The notes beneath the pieces were generated by a model. It saw nothing but the letters and a program-made list of their open reading frames with translations. It had not been told where the DNA came from and made no database searches. 64,000 bases of DNA. Source: Vibrio sinus. GTDB lineage: Bacteria > Pseudomonadota > Gammaproteobacteria > Enterobacterales > Vibrionaceae. Of this stretch, positions 46,133 through 54,899 are shown piece by piece (positions within the stretch are counted from its first letter, which is position 1; every line of letters begins with the position of its first letter). The position numbers and the translations under genes are program-made. The DNA lies in NCBI RefSeq assembly GCF_023634645.1, contig NZ_JAMKMR010000005.1, positions 1 through 64,000 on the forward strand, read 5' to 3'.

Positions 46133-47168
46133 TTTTTCTGCCTAGATTTAGAATAGATTGTGGATGGTAAAATGTAGCAATCAAAACAATACTAATAACC
46201 AGCCCTAATATTGCTCCAAACGAGCGTTGATAGGCACTAATAAAGATCTCTGATGCCGACCCTGGGGCTAAACCAACGGTTAAAATAACCAATATCATTG
46301 CTGCCCCTTGAGCAAATGCATAGTCGTGACCATGGCCAATCGCTTTGTATGCGAGTGCGAATAACAAAAGAGCGATGATGGGCAGCATCACTAGGAGATC
46401 TGAACATATTCCCTGCAAAAGATACAATAAAATAAAACTTGGGAAAATGAACAGCACACCTCCAAATGTTCTGTTTGAACCATAGCGCAGCCCAGCAGCA
46501 AACTCAGGCCGAAGCAACATTATCATAGGGACTAGAGAATCTCCACTGAGGGGAAGCCCCGATAGTGTGCAAAGCCCTGCTGCTATGATTAGGCTTAGTG
46601 AGAACAAGGTTGATCTTCGTATCTCGCTCATCTTTAGATGCAGTTTAGGGACGACCATATGTGGTCGGTTCATGAGTTTTATGTATTGACGTTTTCTGTT
46701 TTTCGGTTGTGAAAAGGTGACAGCAAATAAAGTTCCGATTGCAGTTTGAACCGATAAGGATGTGATTGCATCCAAAATACCCGCGTTGTCAATAATGCCT
46801 GTCCAGCCAAAAATAAAGAAAAACACACCAAAAATTACTGAAGGGTAGTAAAAGTTATAGGTTTTGCCAAACATGTCTGCGGCTATCACAATGAGTCCGC
46901 CGCCTACAATACAAATAGCGACGTTAGAGTATAAGAGATTTCCGATTAGCAAAAATAATAATCCCGCTAACGCTGTAGTGACAGTCCTCCAAATGGTTAA
47001 ATAATAAACCCTTTCCCACCAACGAATCATCAAATTAAAACATACATAAGCGCTATAATACGGAATCGACAAATGAAAAAGGCAGCTAAATAATAAGGCG
47101 GCTGAGGAAGCCAGAGTCACTCTAATTGAGTGATCTAACCGATATTGAGCTAAAATTCTCTCTTTCAT
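46125..47168 (-). CDS. FUSC-family inner-membrane efflux protein
   Basis: 347-residue membrane protein with about eight to ten hydrophobic helices, resembling the aromatic-acid exporter/FUSC superfamily (AaeB, YccS, YdhK). Features: two blocks of helices separated by a cytoplasmic loop (SQPKNRKRQYIKLMNRP) and RYGSNRTFGGVLFIF in the second block. It is shorter than AaeB (about 655), resembling one membrane half without the usual soluble domain. Coupled to the HlyD gene (4-bp overlap) as the pump partner. Confidence 0.82.
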   Translation of the reverse strand: MKERILAQYRLDHSIRVTLASSAALLFSCLFHLSIPYYSAYVCFNLMIRWWERVYYLTIWRTVTTALAGLLFLLIGNLLYSNVAICIVGGGLIVIAADMFGKTYNFYYPSVIFGVFFFIFGWTGIIDNAGILDAITSLSVQTAIGTLFAVTFSQPKNRKRQYIKLMNRPHMVVPKLHLKMSEIRRSTLFSLSLIIAAGLCTLSGLPLSGDSLVPMIMLLRPEFAAGLRYGSNRTFGGVLFIFPSFILLYLLQGICSDLLVMLPIIALLLFALAYKAIGHGHDYAFAQGAAMILVILTVGLAPGSASEIFISAYQRSFGAILGLVISIVLIATFYHPQSILNLGRKNE

Positions 47169-48049
47169 GATACATACCCAAGATAGCTAGATACTTTAAT
47201 CCAGAACTCGGATATATCATTCATCAGTGGATGATTCCCTTTAACCAACACGGTGGCAGATTCTCCGACGCGCAGTGGGTGGGCAGTCAGCTCGCTCGCA
47301 TCTATTTTTAAATCGACAGGGAATCTTTGGGAGAAGTGCACCCAGTCTATTCCACGTTTTACTACCTTGAGATCACCAGATGTATCTTGGTTACCTATGT
47401 TCACTCCCCAGCCTATATTGGTGACCTTGGCGTGAAATATTTTTCCCGGATACATAGCGAGCGAAACCAAAGCTGGCGAGTTTAAGTGAATACTCCCTAA
47501 ATTGTTTTCTTTAAAATTCGCCACAAGATGCAGGCTTTTGGTATCGATCAAACTCATCACAGGATCATTTTTATTGATGTTTGTGCCTGGTTTTAAATTT
47601 AAGTTAGATACATATCCTGTGACTGGCGAATAAATATTCGCATGCTCAAGGTTAAGCCTTGCGATACCTAGACTCACCTTTAATTCTTTAACTAGACTGA
47701 GTTGGTTATTGTATTTGTCGTTACTAATGTTTCCATTACTTAACAAATGCTTGTACTCATTTAATATTGACGACTCGTATCGGTACTTTTCTTTTGCCAA
47801 TTCCACTAAGTCGCTAAGCTTGGCTTTGTCGAGACTAATGAGCAATTGGCCTTTTTTAACCTTTTGATCATTAACGACATATATCGTATCAACATGACCT
47901 GCTTCCCTTGAGGAGATATGAACCACGTCGGCTTGGATATATGCGTTACTTGTTATTGGTGTCAACCTATCCATGCTGCAGTAGTAGATGACAAATAAGA
48001 CTACGGCGAAGAAACAAAGAATATAGATTCGTTTAAAGGTTAAGTGCAT
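47165..48049 (-). CDS. HlyD-family membrane fusion protein
   Basis: Periplasmic adaptor of 294 residues with one N-terminal membrane anchor (IYILCFFAVVLFVIYYC) and the split biotinyl-lipoyl domains of the EmrA/AaeA type (VYVVNDQKVKKGQLLISLDKAK and IYSPVTGYVSNLNLKPGTNI, with a short coiled hairpin between). It links the FUSC pump to an outer-membrane TolC-like protein encoded elsewhere. Start supported by GAGGAC before the ATG; first gene of the operon. Confidence 0.88.
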   Translation of the reverse strand: MHLTFKRIYILCFFAVVLFVIYYCSMDRLTPITSNAYIQADVVHISSREAGHVDTIYVVNDQKVKKGQLLISLDKAKLSDLVELAKEKYRYESSILNEYKHLLSNGNISNDKYNNQLSLVKELKVSLGIARLNLEHANIYSPVTGYVSNLNLKPGTNINKNDPVMSLIDTKSLHLVANFKENNLGSIHLNSPALVSLAMYPGKIFHAKVTNIGWGVNIGNQDTSGDLKVVKRGIDWVHFSQRFPVDLKIDASELTAHPLRVGESATVLVKGNHPLMNDISEFWIKVSSYLGYVS

Positions 48050-48110
48050 GTGTCCTCACTCAATCAAAATGAACACTTATTAATTTTGCAATAGATGCTA
48101 CAGTGAACTG

Positions 48111-48123
48111 TTTACTAAGTAAA
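48111..48123. promoter_or_regulatory. Candidate MarR operator before the HlyD-FUSC-MarR operon
   Basis: Perfect 6-1-6 palindrome TTTACT-A-AGTAAA, about 62 bp upstream of the HlyD start codon, in a region where GTGAACTG and GTGAACAG also flank it. It fits a MarR dimer site. Confidence 0.5.
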
Positions 48124-48314
48124 GTGTTTATGTGGTGAACAGTCTGATAATCGAAATTCGCATCCTATACAACAGGGAAAATCTCAATGTGTTCAAACAG
48201 TAACCACTGGATTATATGATTTAGACTTGATTAATATGCAACTGAGACAATTGACCAATATTTATACGGTGTGTATCTTCGCGCCTTGTTTGTTTTTTAT
48301 CCAAAGGTTGTACA

Positions 48315-48878
48315 TTGGCTTTTTCTAGACGTGAATTTTTGAAGTGGTCTGTTGGTGGAGCGATTCTTGCGACGGGCTTACCGCGATTGGCTAACGCTAA
48401 TGTACTGCCTGTTGGGACATGCCCAAATGATCCTCGTTCACTCTCGTTTTATAATCTGCACACATCAGAAAGGCTGTCCTGTCGCTATTTCGATGGCAAA
48501 GAATATGTGGACAATGTTCTCGTTGAGCTTAACCACTTCTGTCGTGATTTTCGTCGAAATGAAGTGCATGTGATGGATAGAAAGTTGTTTGATTTGCTCT
48601 ATCAAATTAAATTGCTTCTCGCGACTGATGCGGAAGTGGAACTGGTTTCTGGCTATCGCTCTATTGCGACCAACAATGCGCTGCGTCGCCATTCTTCCGG
48701 AGTGGCGAAACACAGTTATCACACTAAGGGCCAAGCGATAGATTTTCGCCTTAAAGGCGTCGCATTGAGTGATGTTCATGCTGCAGCACTCGCGCTGGAA
48801 CAGGGTGGGGTAGGTTACTATCCGCGAAGTAACTTTGTTCATATTGATACGGGGCCAGTACGACATTGGTCGCAGTAG
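48315..48878 (+). CDS. mepK: Murein DD-endopeptidase-like MepK (YcbK, DUF882)
   Basis: Peptidoglycan endopeptidase family M15-like, 187 residues. The twin-arginine signal is visible (SRREFLKWSVGGAILATGL, ending ANA near residue 28), as in E. coli YcbK. The catalytic metal site is SYHTKGQAIDF plus FVHIDTGPVRHW. Starts at TTG 48315 after AAAGG; no in-frame ATG gives the Tat motif. MepK cleaves 3-3 crosslinks made by LdtD, whose gene is 4.2 kb upstream here. Confidence 0.93.
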   Translation: MAFSRREFLKWSVGGAILATGLPRLANANVLPVGTCPNDPRSLSFYNLHTSERLSCRYFDGKEYVDNVLVELNHFCRDFRRNEVHVMDRKLFDLLYQIKLLLATDAEVELVSGYRSIATNNALRRHSSGVAKHSYHTKGQAIDFRLKGVALSDVHAAALALEQGGVGYYPRSNFVHIDTGPVRHWSQ

Positions 48879-48948
48879 TTGGTTCAGTTGTAAAAATTGG
48901 ATAGGGATGTCATAGTTCCCCAAAATAAAAAGTTAGCAAGAGTGTTAT

Positions 48949-49605
48949 ATGTCGCTTAAATATCAAGTTGTTCCGGTTACTTCCTTTGCGCAGAACTGTT
49001 CCATTGTCTGGTGTGACGAAACCATGCAAGGGATCGTTGTAGATCCGGGCGGTGATGTTGAGGTGTTGAAGCAAACGATTGATCGTTTAAATATTGAGAT
49101 TGTTAAGCTTGTTTTGACTCATGGTCATCTCGATCATGTTGGTGGGACACAGTCATTAGCCGCGCTTCTCGGTCACACAGAAATTATTGGCCCTCATCAA
49201 GAAGACCACTTTTGGCTACAGAGCTTAAGTGGACAAAGTCAGATGTTTGGTTTCCCTCATACCGAAGCGTTTGAGCCAAACGAGTGGTTAAATGATGGTG
49301 ACAAAGTGACGTTTGGTAATCAAGTGTTGGATGTGCTTCATACGCCAGGACACACACCAGGTCACGTTGTGTTGTTCAGTGAGTCTGCACAGCTAGCCTT
49401 CGTTGGAGACGTTTTGTTTAGTGGAGGAATTGGTCGTACCGATTTTCCTAAAGGGGACTTTGATACGTTGGTGAAATCCATCAAAACAAAATTGTGGCCG
49501 TTAGGCGGTGATGTGAGATTTGTGCCGGGTCACGGCCCTGAATCGACCTTCGGCCAGGAAAGAGCAACGAACCCATTTGTTGCGGATCAGATGCCGCTTT
49601 ACTGA
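48949..49605 (+). CDS. gloC: Metallo-beta-lactamase-fold hydrolase, type II glyoxalase (YcbL)
   Basis: 218-residue metal-dependent hydrolase that acts on S-lactoylglutathione-type thioesters. The metal motif THGHLDHVGG, HTPGHTPGHVVL, GDVLFSGGIGRTDFP and FVPGHGPESTF are all present and match YcbL/GloC. A ribosome-binding site (AGCAAGAG) precedes it. Follows mepK as in E. coli. Confidence 0.93.
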   Translation: MSLKYQVVPVTSFAQNCSIVWCDETMQGIVVDPGGDVEVLKQTIDRLNIEIVKLVLTHGHLDHVGGTQSLAALLGHTEIIGPHQEDHFWLQSLSGQSQMFGFPHTEAFEPNEWLNDGDKVTFGNQVLDVLHTPGHTPGHVVLFSESAQLAFVGDVLFSGGIGRTDFPKGDFDTLVKSIKTKLWPLGGDVRFVPGHGPESTFGQERATNPFVADQMPLY

Positions 49606-49612
49606 TTCCCCT

Positions 49613-50296
49613 CTACGTGTCTGGCTCTGCTGCTGCTAGGTAGCGCCGAGTTAGCCCGACAAACTCTTCGGCACTTCTGTCCAAATCTGACACGGCGATA
49701 AAAATATCGTAGTCGTGAAACTCACGTTGATGAGACATTCTATTGGCGAGCATGGCCAAAAGACCATGATAATCTTGCCCATTCTCGCCTTTGAATGTGT
49801 CTGAATCTAATACAATATCCTCAAATACCCTCTCATTGCCATGTTGCTTTGCACCAAGGTAAAGTAGGGAGCGTTGGGTCATCAGTATTTCTGTGATGAT
49901 ACGAGGGCAAATACTTTCTAAATAGGGAGAGTAACGTTTTAGCTTAATACCAATCCAAGGAAGAGGCTCAACCCAGCCATCTTGGTCATAGGTACAAAGG
50001 CCGATGCTACTGATATTATTCCATTTTACGACCCATCCCCCTTTGAATAAATGTTGCTGGAAATGGGATGAAGTTAAGGTGTAAGACACTTTACTTTTTA
50101 AAAGCACATAATACCCATAACCACTGAGAACTGCGACAACAAGCACCGATAGCACCGCTTGCTGAGGCCCAGGGGACAAGATAACCAGTGTAATCGCCGA
50201 CAGTGTTGATACCATCACAATCAACCTGCTTGTGTAAGCGCTTAGGTGAAAACTTTGATTGGTAATATGTAGCGTGTCCATTTTGTAAGTAGCCAT
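49613..50296 (-). CDS. DUF2982-like membrane protein
   Basis: About 227 residues; two adjacent membrane helices (about 20-70: TSRLIVMVSTLSAITLVIL and VLSVLVVAVLSGYGYYVLL), then a soluble region with SYTLTSSHFQQHLFKGGWVVKWNNI, recalling bacterial pleckstrin-like folds. Matches my recollection of DUF2982, found in vibrios. I use ATG 50296; a GTG at 50308 would add 4 residues. Convergent with gloC. Confidence 0.7.
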   Translation of the reverse strand: MATYKMDTLHITNQSFHLSAYTSRLIVMVSTLSAITLVILSPGPQQAVLSVLVVAVLSGYGYYVLLKSKVSYTLTSSHFQQHLFKGGWVVKWNNISSIGLCTYDQDGWVEPLPWIGIKLKRYSPYLESICPRIITEILMTQRSLLYLGAKQHGNERVFEDIVLDSDTFKGENGQDYHGLLAMLANRMSHQREFHDYDIFIAVSDLDRSAEEFVGLTRRYLAAAEPDT

Positions 50297-50407
50297 GTCG
50301 ACGTACACCCTTGTTGTTAGAATGGTATCTTTACTTAAGTGTAGTCGCTGGGGAAAAATGTGATGTATTCGATATTTTTGTTGGACGCTATCAGTTGAAT
50401 TTTAACC

Positions 50408-50441
50408 AAAAAGTCGAGCAGCTTTGGCTAAGCTGCTCGAC
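50408..50441 (-). terminator. Terminator of the repeat-protein gene
   Basis: Perfect 12-bp stem GTCGAGCAGCTT / AAGCTGCTCGAC with a 5-nt loop; on the minus strand TTTTTGG follows. It ends 26 bp after the stop of the adjacent minus-strand gene. Confidence 0.95.
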
Positions 50442-50466
50442 AATTGAACGAAACGCTAAAGGTGAA

Positions 50467-51090
50467 TTAGAAGCGAGCGTTGATAATTGGGAAGACTGGT
50501 ACGTCTTTGCTAACAAATGTCCCTGACTTGTCGAAGTTGATAAGTCCTATTTGCACACCTTCATCAATGCGGTTTGTTGCGTTGACAAGGCCGAACTGTA
50601 AACCCGTTAGATTACCAGCATAGTTTGCGAAACCAAATTGAGCACCAATCATAGGGCCTTTATTAAAGTTGACCAAGCCCAATTGAGCACCTGTATATGT
50701 CCCGCCTGTGTAGTTCACCAAACCGATGCTGGCACCGGTCGCGGTGTTGTCGTTCCAGTTAACAAGACCAAACTGGGCACCTTGCATATCGACTCGGTTA
50801 CGGTTTACACCAAAGAAACCAAGCTCGGCACCTTTAAATTCGTTCACGTCAGACAAGCCAAATAGAGTAAGGTTGGCACCTGTGACTTTATCCGTGCGCC
50901 CGTAGAAGAGTGCGACCCGTCCGCCATTAACATTTCCCTCAGGAACATTCTTGTTTGGTAAAGAGAGCTGGAAAGGGTGTGTTCCCGAAGCGGTATCTGT
51001 ATTGTTCGTTTGTGTTGTTGAGTCTGTTGCCGCCATCGCTGAAGCTGATAGAGACGCTAGAACTAAAGTAAACACTAATCGAAGTTTCAT
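50467..51090 (-). CDS. Exported protein with seven GLVN-type repeats
   Basis: 207 residues with a signal peptide (MKLRLVFTLVLASLSASAMAA). From about residue 75 it consists of about seven imperfect repeats of 15-17 residues with the core GAQ-x-GLVN (e.g. AQFGLVNWND, ASIGLVNYTG, AQLGLVNFNKG, LQFGLVNATN, VQIGLINFDK), suggesting a beta-rich or membrane-spanning structure. I recall a Vibrio family of this kind labelled VC2662-like, but am not certain. Role unknown. Confidence 0.65.
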   Translation of the reverse strand: MKLRLVFTLVLASLSASAMAATDSTTQTNNTDTASGTHPFQLSLPNKNVPEGNVNGGRVALFYGRTDKVTGANLTLFGLSDVNEFKGAELGFFGVNRNRVDMQGAQFGLVNWNDNTATGASIGLVNYTGGTYTGAQLGLVNFNKGPMIGAQFGFANYAGNLTGLQFGLVNATNRIDEGVQIGLINFDKSGTFVSKDVPVFPIINARF

Positions 51091-51286
51091 ATTTTTTTCC
51101 TAATAAGAATAGAGTTGGTTAGCAGTTTGAGCTGAAATCCCAGTTCTATAAATCCTAATGTTGTTTGTGTGGCTAATTAATATCAAAGCCGCAACAGAGT
51201 GGTGCTTAGCAGATGTCAAAAGTCTGTTATTTATATTAGTTCGCTGATAGACTCAGCTCAATTTCCTGCGTTGACGACAAATATAT

Positions 51287-52351
51287 ATGTTCAACAAATC
51301 TTCAAGTGCATTGTTTAAAACTTCTCGGTTTGGTCTTCCTTTACTTGCTTCATTATTTTTGGGCGCGTGTAGCCAGCCTCCCAAAATAGAAAAAGTGTCA
51401 GGCTACGCTGAAGGCACTAGTTATCATGTGAGTTGGTGGTCGAAGACTCCCGTTTCTACTGAAAAAGTCCAACAGCAATTTAATAAAGAGCTCGCTAAAA
51501 TCGATCTCGAGTTTTCAACGTATCGGCCAGACTCTTATATCTCAAAATTTAACCGAAGTACTTCAACTCAATGGCAACCGGCGTCGAAAGATTTTATTGA
51601 TATGCTGCTCCTGGCGAAGAAAATTAACCAAGAGAGTCATGGCTGTTACGATCCGACGATAGAGCCGCTTTTTGCGCTATGGGGATTTCAAAAAGATGTA
51701 CTACATGTGCCGACTCGGAAGCAAATTGCAGCGGTAAAATCGGACTTAGGTATCGATAAAATAGAGATTGACCAAGAGCATATGAGGATTCGCAAACGTA
51801 TTCCCAAACTGCAATTGGATCTTTCATCTATGGGCGAAGGGTACGCTATTTCAAAGCTGAGTGAAATTTTACAGTCGGATGGTGTAAAAAACTATTTGGT
51901 TGAGTTTGGCGGTGATATGAAGATAGAAGGGGAAAAACCGGAGGGCCAAAAATGGCGGGTGGCCATTGAAGACCCAATACCACTGAAAGATGGTGTGCGA
52001 CCTTATAGAATAGTCACCATTAATGACGAAAGTGGTGTGTCATTAAATACTTCGGGTACCTATCATCACTACTTTGATGACAAAGGAAAAGACTACTCCC
52101 ATATTTTAGACCCGCGGACAGGAGCGCCAGTTACTCATGATTTGGTGTCGGCGTCTGTATTTGGCCACAACCCAATAGCTGGAGATGCATGGGCGACAAC
52201 CATGTTATGCTTAGGGCCAATAGAAGGGCTAGAAGTGGCCAAAAAACAAGGCTTAGCGGTATATTTTATACAGGGCAAAGGCGATAAATTTTCTGGCTTC
52301 AAAAGCCCGGCACTTGCATCAACTCAACGAGTGACGTTTGACGGCTCGTAG
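51287..52351 (+). CDS. apbE: FAD:protein FMN transferase ApbE, lipoprotein
   Basis: Flavin transferase of 354 residues attaching FMN to Thr/Ser of exported or membrane proteins such as the Na+-NQR and Rnf subunits. Lipobox LGAC (about residue 28). Motifs: DLSSMGEGYAI, NYLVEFGGDMKIEG, SGTYHHYFDDKG, HILDPRTGAPV and AGDAWATTM. It is not beside nqr genes here, so it may serve another target or act in trans. The start site lacks a strong ribosome signal. Confidence 0.93.
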   Translation: MFNKSSSALFKTSRFGLPLLASLFLGACSQPPKIEKVSGYAEGTSYHVSWWSKTPVSTEKVQQQFNKELAKIDLEFSTYRPDSYISKFNRSTSTQWQPASKDFIDMLLLAKKINQESHGCYDPTIEPLFALWGFQKDVLHVPTRKQIAAVKSDLGIDKIEIDQEHMRIRKRIPKLQLDLSSMGEGYAISKLSEILQSDGVKNYLVEFGGDMKIEGEKPEGQKWRVAIEDPIPLKDGVRPYRIVTINDESGVSLNTSGTYHHYFDDKGKDYSHILDPRTGAPVTHDLVSASVFGHNPIAGDAWATTMLCLGPIEGLEVAKKQGLAVYFIQGKGDKFSGFKSPALASTQRVTFDGS

Positions 52352-52547
52352 GGATAGCGATGTTAGGTTAAGGCACCGTAAATTTTGCTCTTTCTTTTCA
52401 CTCGAAAGAGTAAAAAATTATGCAAATGAATAATAAAACAGTGTTCGTTTTATCAATTTTTGGTCAGGATTGCGCTCATGGGATTCCAATTCTCTGGCGC
52501 AGTTCGTAGACTAAAGCGACTAAATTATCATTAGTAAGATAACGATT

Positions 52548-52784
52548 ATGAAAAAATTGATACTGAGTGCAGTGACGCTAACTCTAAGTGTTGCGTTTGG
52601 CTCTGCAACGGCGAATGCTGCTGTCATTGTCACACCTGTGAAACCTGCACCCAAAGTTGTAGTGGTAGAGCCTGTAAAGCCAGCACCTGTGGTGGTTGTT
52701 AAGCCTAGACCAAGACGTGTGGTCGTCGTGAAAAGGGAACCGACAGTTGTCGTCGTGAAACACAGACGCCATGTGGTGTATTGA
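52548..52784 (+). CDS. Small secreted Pro/Val/Lys/Arg-rich protein
   Basis: 78 residues with a signal peptide (ending ANA near residue 24). The mature part is low-complexity and basic: VVVVEPVKPAP, VVVVKPRPRRVVVVKRE and VVVVKHRRHVVY. Proline-rich extended segments alternate with valine runs, as in cell-wall or DNA/RNA-binding exported peptides. No recognised family. Its transcription stops in the palindromic terminator at 52793. Confidence 0.6.
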   Translation: MKKLILSAVTLTLSVAFGSATANAAVIVTPVKPAPKVVVVEPVKPAPVVVVKPRPRRVVVVKREPTVVVVKHRRHVVY

Positions 52785-52792
52785 TGGATTAA

Positions 52793-52816
52793 AAAACCGC
52801 TTAAGCGGTTTTTTTT
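52793..52816. terminator. Shared terminator of two convergent genes
   Basis: AAAACCGC-TTAA-GCGGTTTT flanked by T8 and A8. It overlaps the stop codon of the minus-strand gene (52801-52803), so both genes end in the same hairpin. Confidence 0.9.
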
Positions 52817-53046
52817 GACAAGACAAGACTAAACTCTTCAGGCCCTTCATCTTTAAAAGTGACGTCGTAGCCTAATTGTTCATAATAGGTCTTCAGTTCA
52901 GATTGTGTTATGGATAAATCACTCTGCGCACTGTTCCCAACTGGGATAGCGATGGTATGTCTGACGATGTCACCGCCCAATGGCCTTTCCTTAAGGCCCC
53001 AGTTAATTTGCTCTTTCCATTCTTCAATATCTTCTTTTATCGACAT
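52801..53046 (-). CDS. Hypothetical protein, 81 residues
   Basis: Small soluble acidic protein. It starts MSIKEDIEEWKEQINWGLKERP and has AIPVGNSAQSDLSITQSELKTYYEQLGYDVTF in its middle (positions 33-64), an alpha/beta pattern. AAGGA precedes the ATG. Family not recognised. The stop codon lies in the shared terminator. Confidence 0.6.
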   Translation of the reverse strand: MSIKEDIEEWKEQINWGLKERPLGGDIVRHTIAIPVGNSAQSDLSITQSELKTYYEQLGYDVTFKDEGPEEFSLVLSKKTA

Positions 53047-53201
53047 AGTGGCTGTCCTTATTTCATAGCATGAGGTTGCCGTGATTATCTCTCAGATTGC
53101 ACAATAACTATAGGACAGATAAACAAATTTTGGCCGTGGTCAATTGATCGTATCATTTTCTGCTAAGGGTGTAGCGTCAGAACTAAGTGCCTGTAGGTAC
53201 G

Positions 53202-53225
53202 AAAAGAGGGCAACTAAGCCCTCTT
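53202..53225 (-). terminator. Terminator of the APC permease gene
   Basis: Eight-bp stem AAGAGGGC / GCCCTCTT, loop AACTAA; on the minus strand the stem ends in TTTTCG. It lies 28 bp after the stop. Confidence 0.75.
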
Positions 53226-53252
53226 GGTATTCGTTAAGTGGTTAGAAAAGTG

Positions 53253-54899
53253 TTACTTAGCGAAGTCTTTTTTCAGTGTTTCTTCTAGCATAGGCGTGAC
53301 CCACGCACTGTTGATTCCCCAGTAGTAGAAGACTAATGACGAAACCGCCACCGCAAACATGCCCCAGCCGTAATGAAGGATATTAATGCCACCAAATTGG
53401 CTGCTACCAATATAAGAGATCAGTGTCATGACGGCGAACATAGCGATGATCCAAATGGATGATCGAATGTGCTTTCCTAAACCATTGAGCCCTTTTTTAA
53501 GTTGAAAGTAGCTAAATATTAGGAAGCCGATCAAAATGACAAACACAACCTTACCAGTCAGTGGCCAAGTGGACCAATAAAATAGCTCCGATGAAATCAC
53601 AAAGCTTAGTGGTGAAATGATATGTCCCCATTTTAGATAAACTGGGCGTTTCAACTCTGGCGCGATTTTGCGCAGTGAGCCAAAAGTCAGTGGACCTACC
53701 ATGAAAGAAATCACGGTTGCGACAGAAATGACCGCAGCCAATTGACCCCAACCACGGAACATATCTAGGAAGATAAGGCCGACGATGAAGTTGATGATCA
53801 TCGCAGTACGTGGCACACCATATTTTTTATCAAGGCTTTTGCAGCTCTTTGGCATATAGCCATTTTCACTCATACCAAATAGCTGACGAGATACCGTTCC
53901 CATGTAACCGATACCTGTACCTGATGGCGAGATAAATGCGTCAATAAACAGTAAAAGTGTCAGCGCGTGCAGGCCTAAAATTAACGCCAGTTCCGCAAAC
54001 GGAGAGCTAAAGTTTAGGTGCCAGCCATGCAGTGCAATATTGTCTGGATTTACACCACCAATGAACGCGATTTGCAGTCCCACGTACAACACCGCGCAAA
54101 AGACAATCGAGTAAATGAGTGCTTTCGGAATACTCTTGGATGGATTTACCGCTTCGCCCGAGAAGAACAAGCTGGCTTGAAATCCATTATAGGCGAAAAC
54201 AATACCCGAAATGGCAACAGCGGTGAGCACGCTAGACCATCCATATGGCGCGATGGTGTGGTGAACGGCTTCAAAGTTACCTGGGTGAAATCCCGCATAG
54301 ACGATCATCAAAACAGTTAATACAGGAACAACAAGCTTGTACGTTGTAATGGCGTTTACGCTTTTGGTAAAGAGATTGATACTCCAAAAGTTCAAAAAGA
54401 AATAGACCAGCATGAGTACCACGGCAATACTCAGTCCAATCCACGTCAACGAACCACTCGAGGGGTCAAAAAGTTGTGAGGTTAGAGGTTTAACCCACTC
54501 CCACGGCCAAGACGCCATATACTGTACCGAAGCTTCAGCTTCTACAGGAATAACGCTAACAAAAGACAGCCAAATAGCCCAAGACGCAAGAAACCCAACG
54601 ACAGAGCCATGCGTTTTTTCAAGGTATTTGACGGGGCCTCCCGGTACCGGCAGAGCAGTAGCAACCTCCATAAATGTAAGAGCGGTTAAAAGAACAGCAA
54701 CCGCGCCGATGATCCAAGCAAAAATAGCCGCTGGTCCTGCAATTTCGCTAGCTCGGTAAGCGCCAAAGAGCCAACCTGAGCCAACCATTGAGCCAACGGC
54801 GATCATCGTTAAGCTGGTTACACCAATCATCCGTTTGGGTGAGTTAGTTGTTTGTTTCGAAGTAGAAGACTTCGTCGTGTTCGCAGATAAAGTGGTCAT
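53253..54899 (-). CDS. APC-family amino acid permease
   Basis: Inner-membrane transporter, 548 residues, about 12-14 membrane segments. The APC first-helix motif is VGSMVGSGWLFG and the second ATALPVPGGPVKY; SGTGIGYMGTVSRQLFGMSENG is typical of amino acid permeases. I start at 54899 (MTTLSANT), where GGGAAG lies 5 nt upstream. The substrate (basic, acidic or branched amino acids) cannot be told. Downstream is a terminator; upstream a region with direct repeats. Confidence 0.88.
   Translation of the reverse strand: MTTLSANTTKSSTSKQTTNSPKRMIGVTSLTMIAVGSMVGSGWLFGAYRASEIAGPAAIFAWIIGAVAVLLTALTFMEVATALPVPGGPVKYLEKTHGSVVGFLASWAIWLSFVSVIPVEAEASVQYMASWPWEWVKPLTSQLFDPSSGSLTWIGLSIAVVLMLVYFFLNFWSINLFTKSVNAITTYKLVVPVLTVLMIVYAGFHPGNFEAVHHTIAPYGWSSVLTAVAISGIVFAYNGFQASLFFSGEAVNPSKSIPKALIYSIVFCAVLYVGLQIAFIGGVNPDNIALHGWHLNFSSPFAELALILGLHALTLLLFIDAFISPSGTGIGYMGTVSRQLFGMSENGYMPKSCKSLDKKYGVPRTAMIINFIVGLIFLDMFRGWGQLAAVISVATVISFMVGPLTFGSLRKIAPELKRPVYLKWGHIISPLSFVISSELFYWSTWPLTGKVVFVILIGFLIFSYFQLKKGLNGLGKHIRSSIWIIAMFAVMTLISYIGSSQFGGINILHYGWGMFAVAVSSLVFYYWGINSAWVTPMLEETLKKDFAK

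Noticed and set aside
52388..52410. Inverted repeat CTCTTTC...GAAAGAG after apbE as a terminator
   Set aside because: The stem is followed by TAAAAAA rather than a T-run on the plus strand, so it is not convincing.
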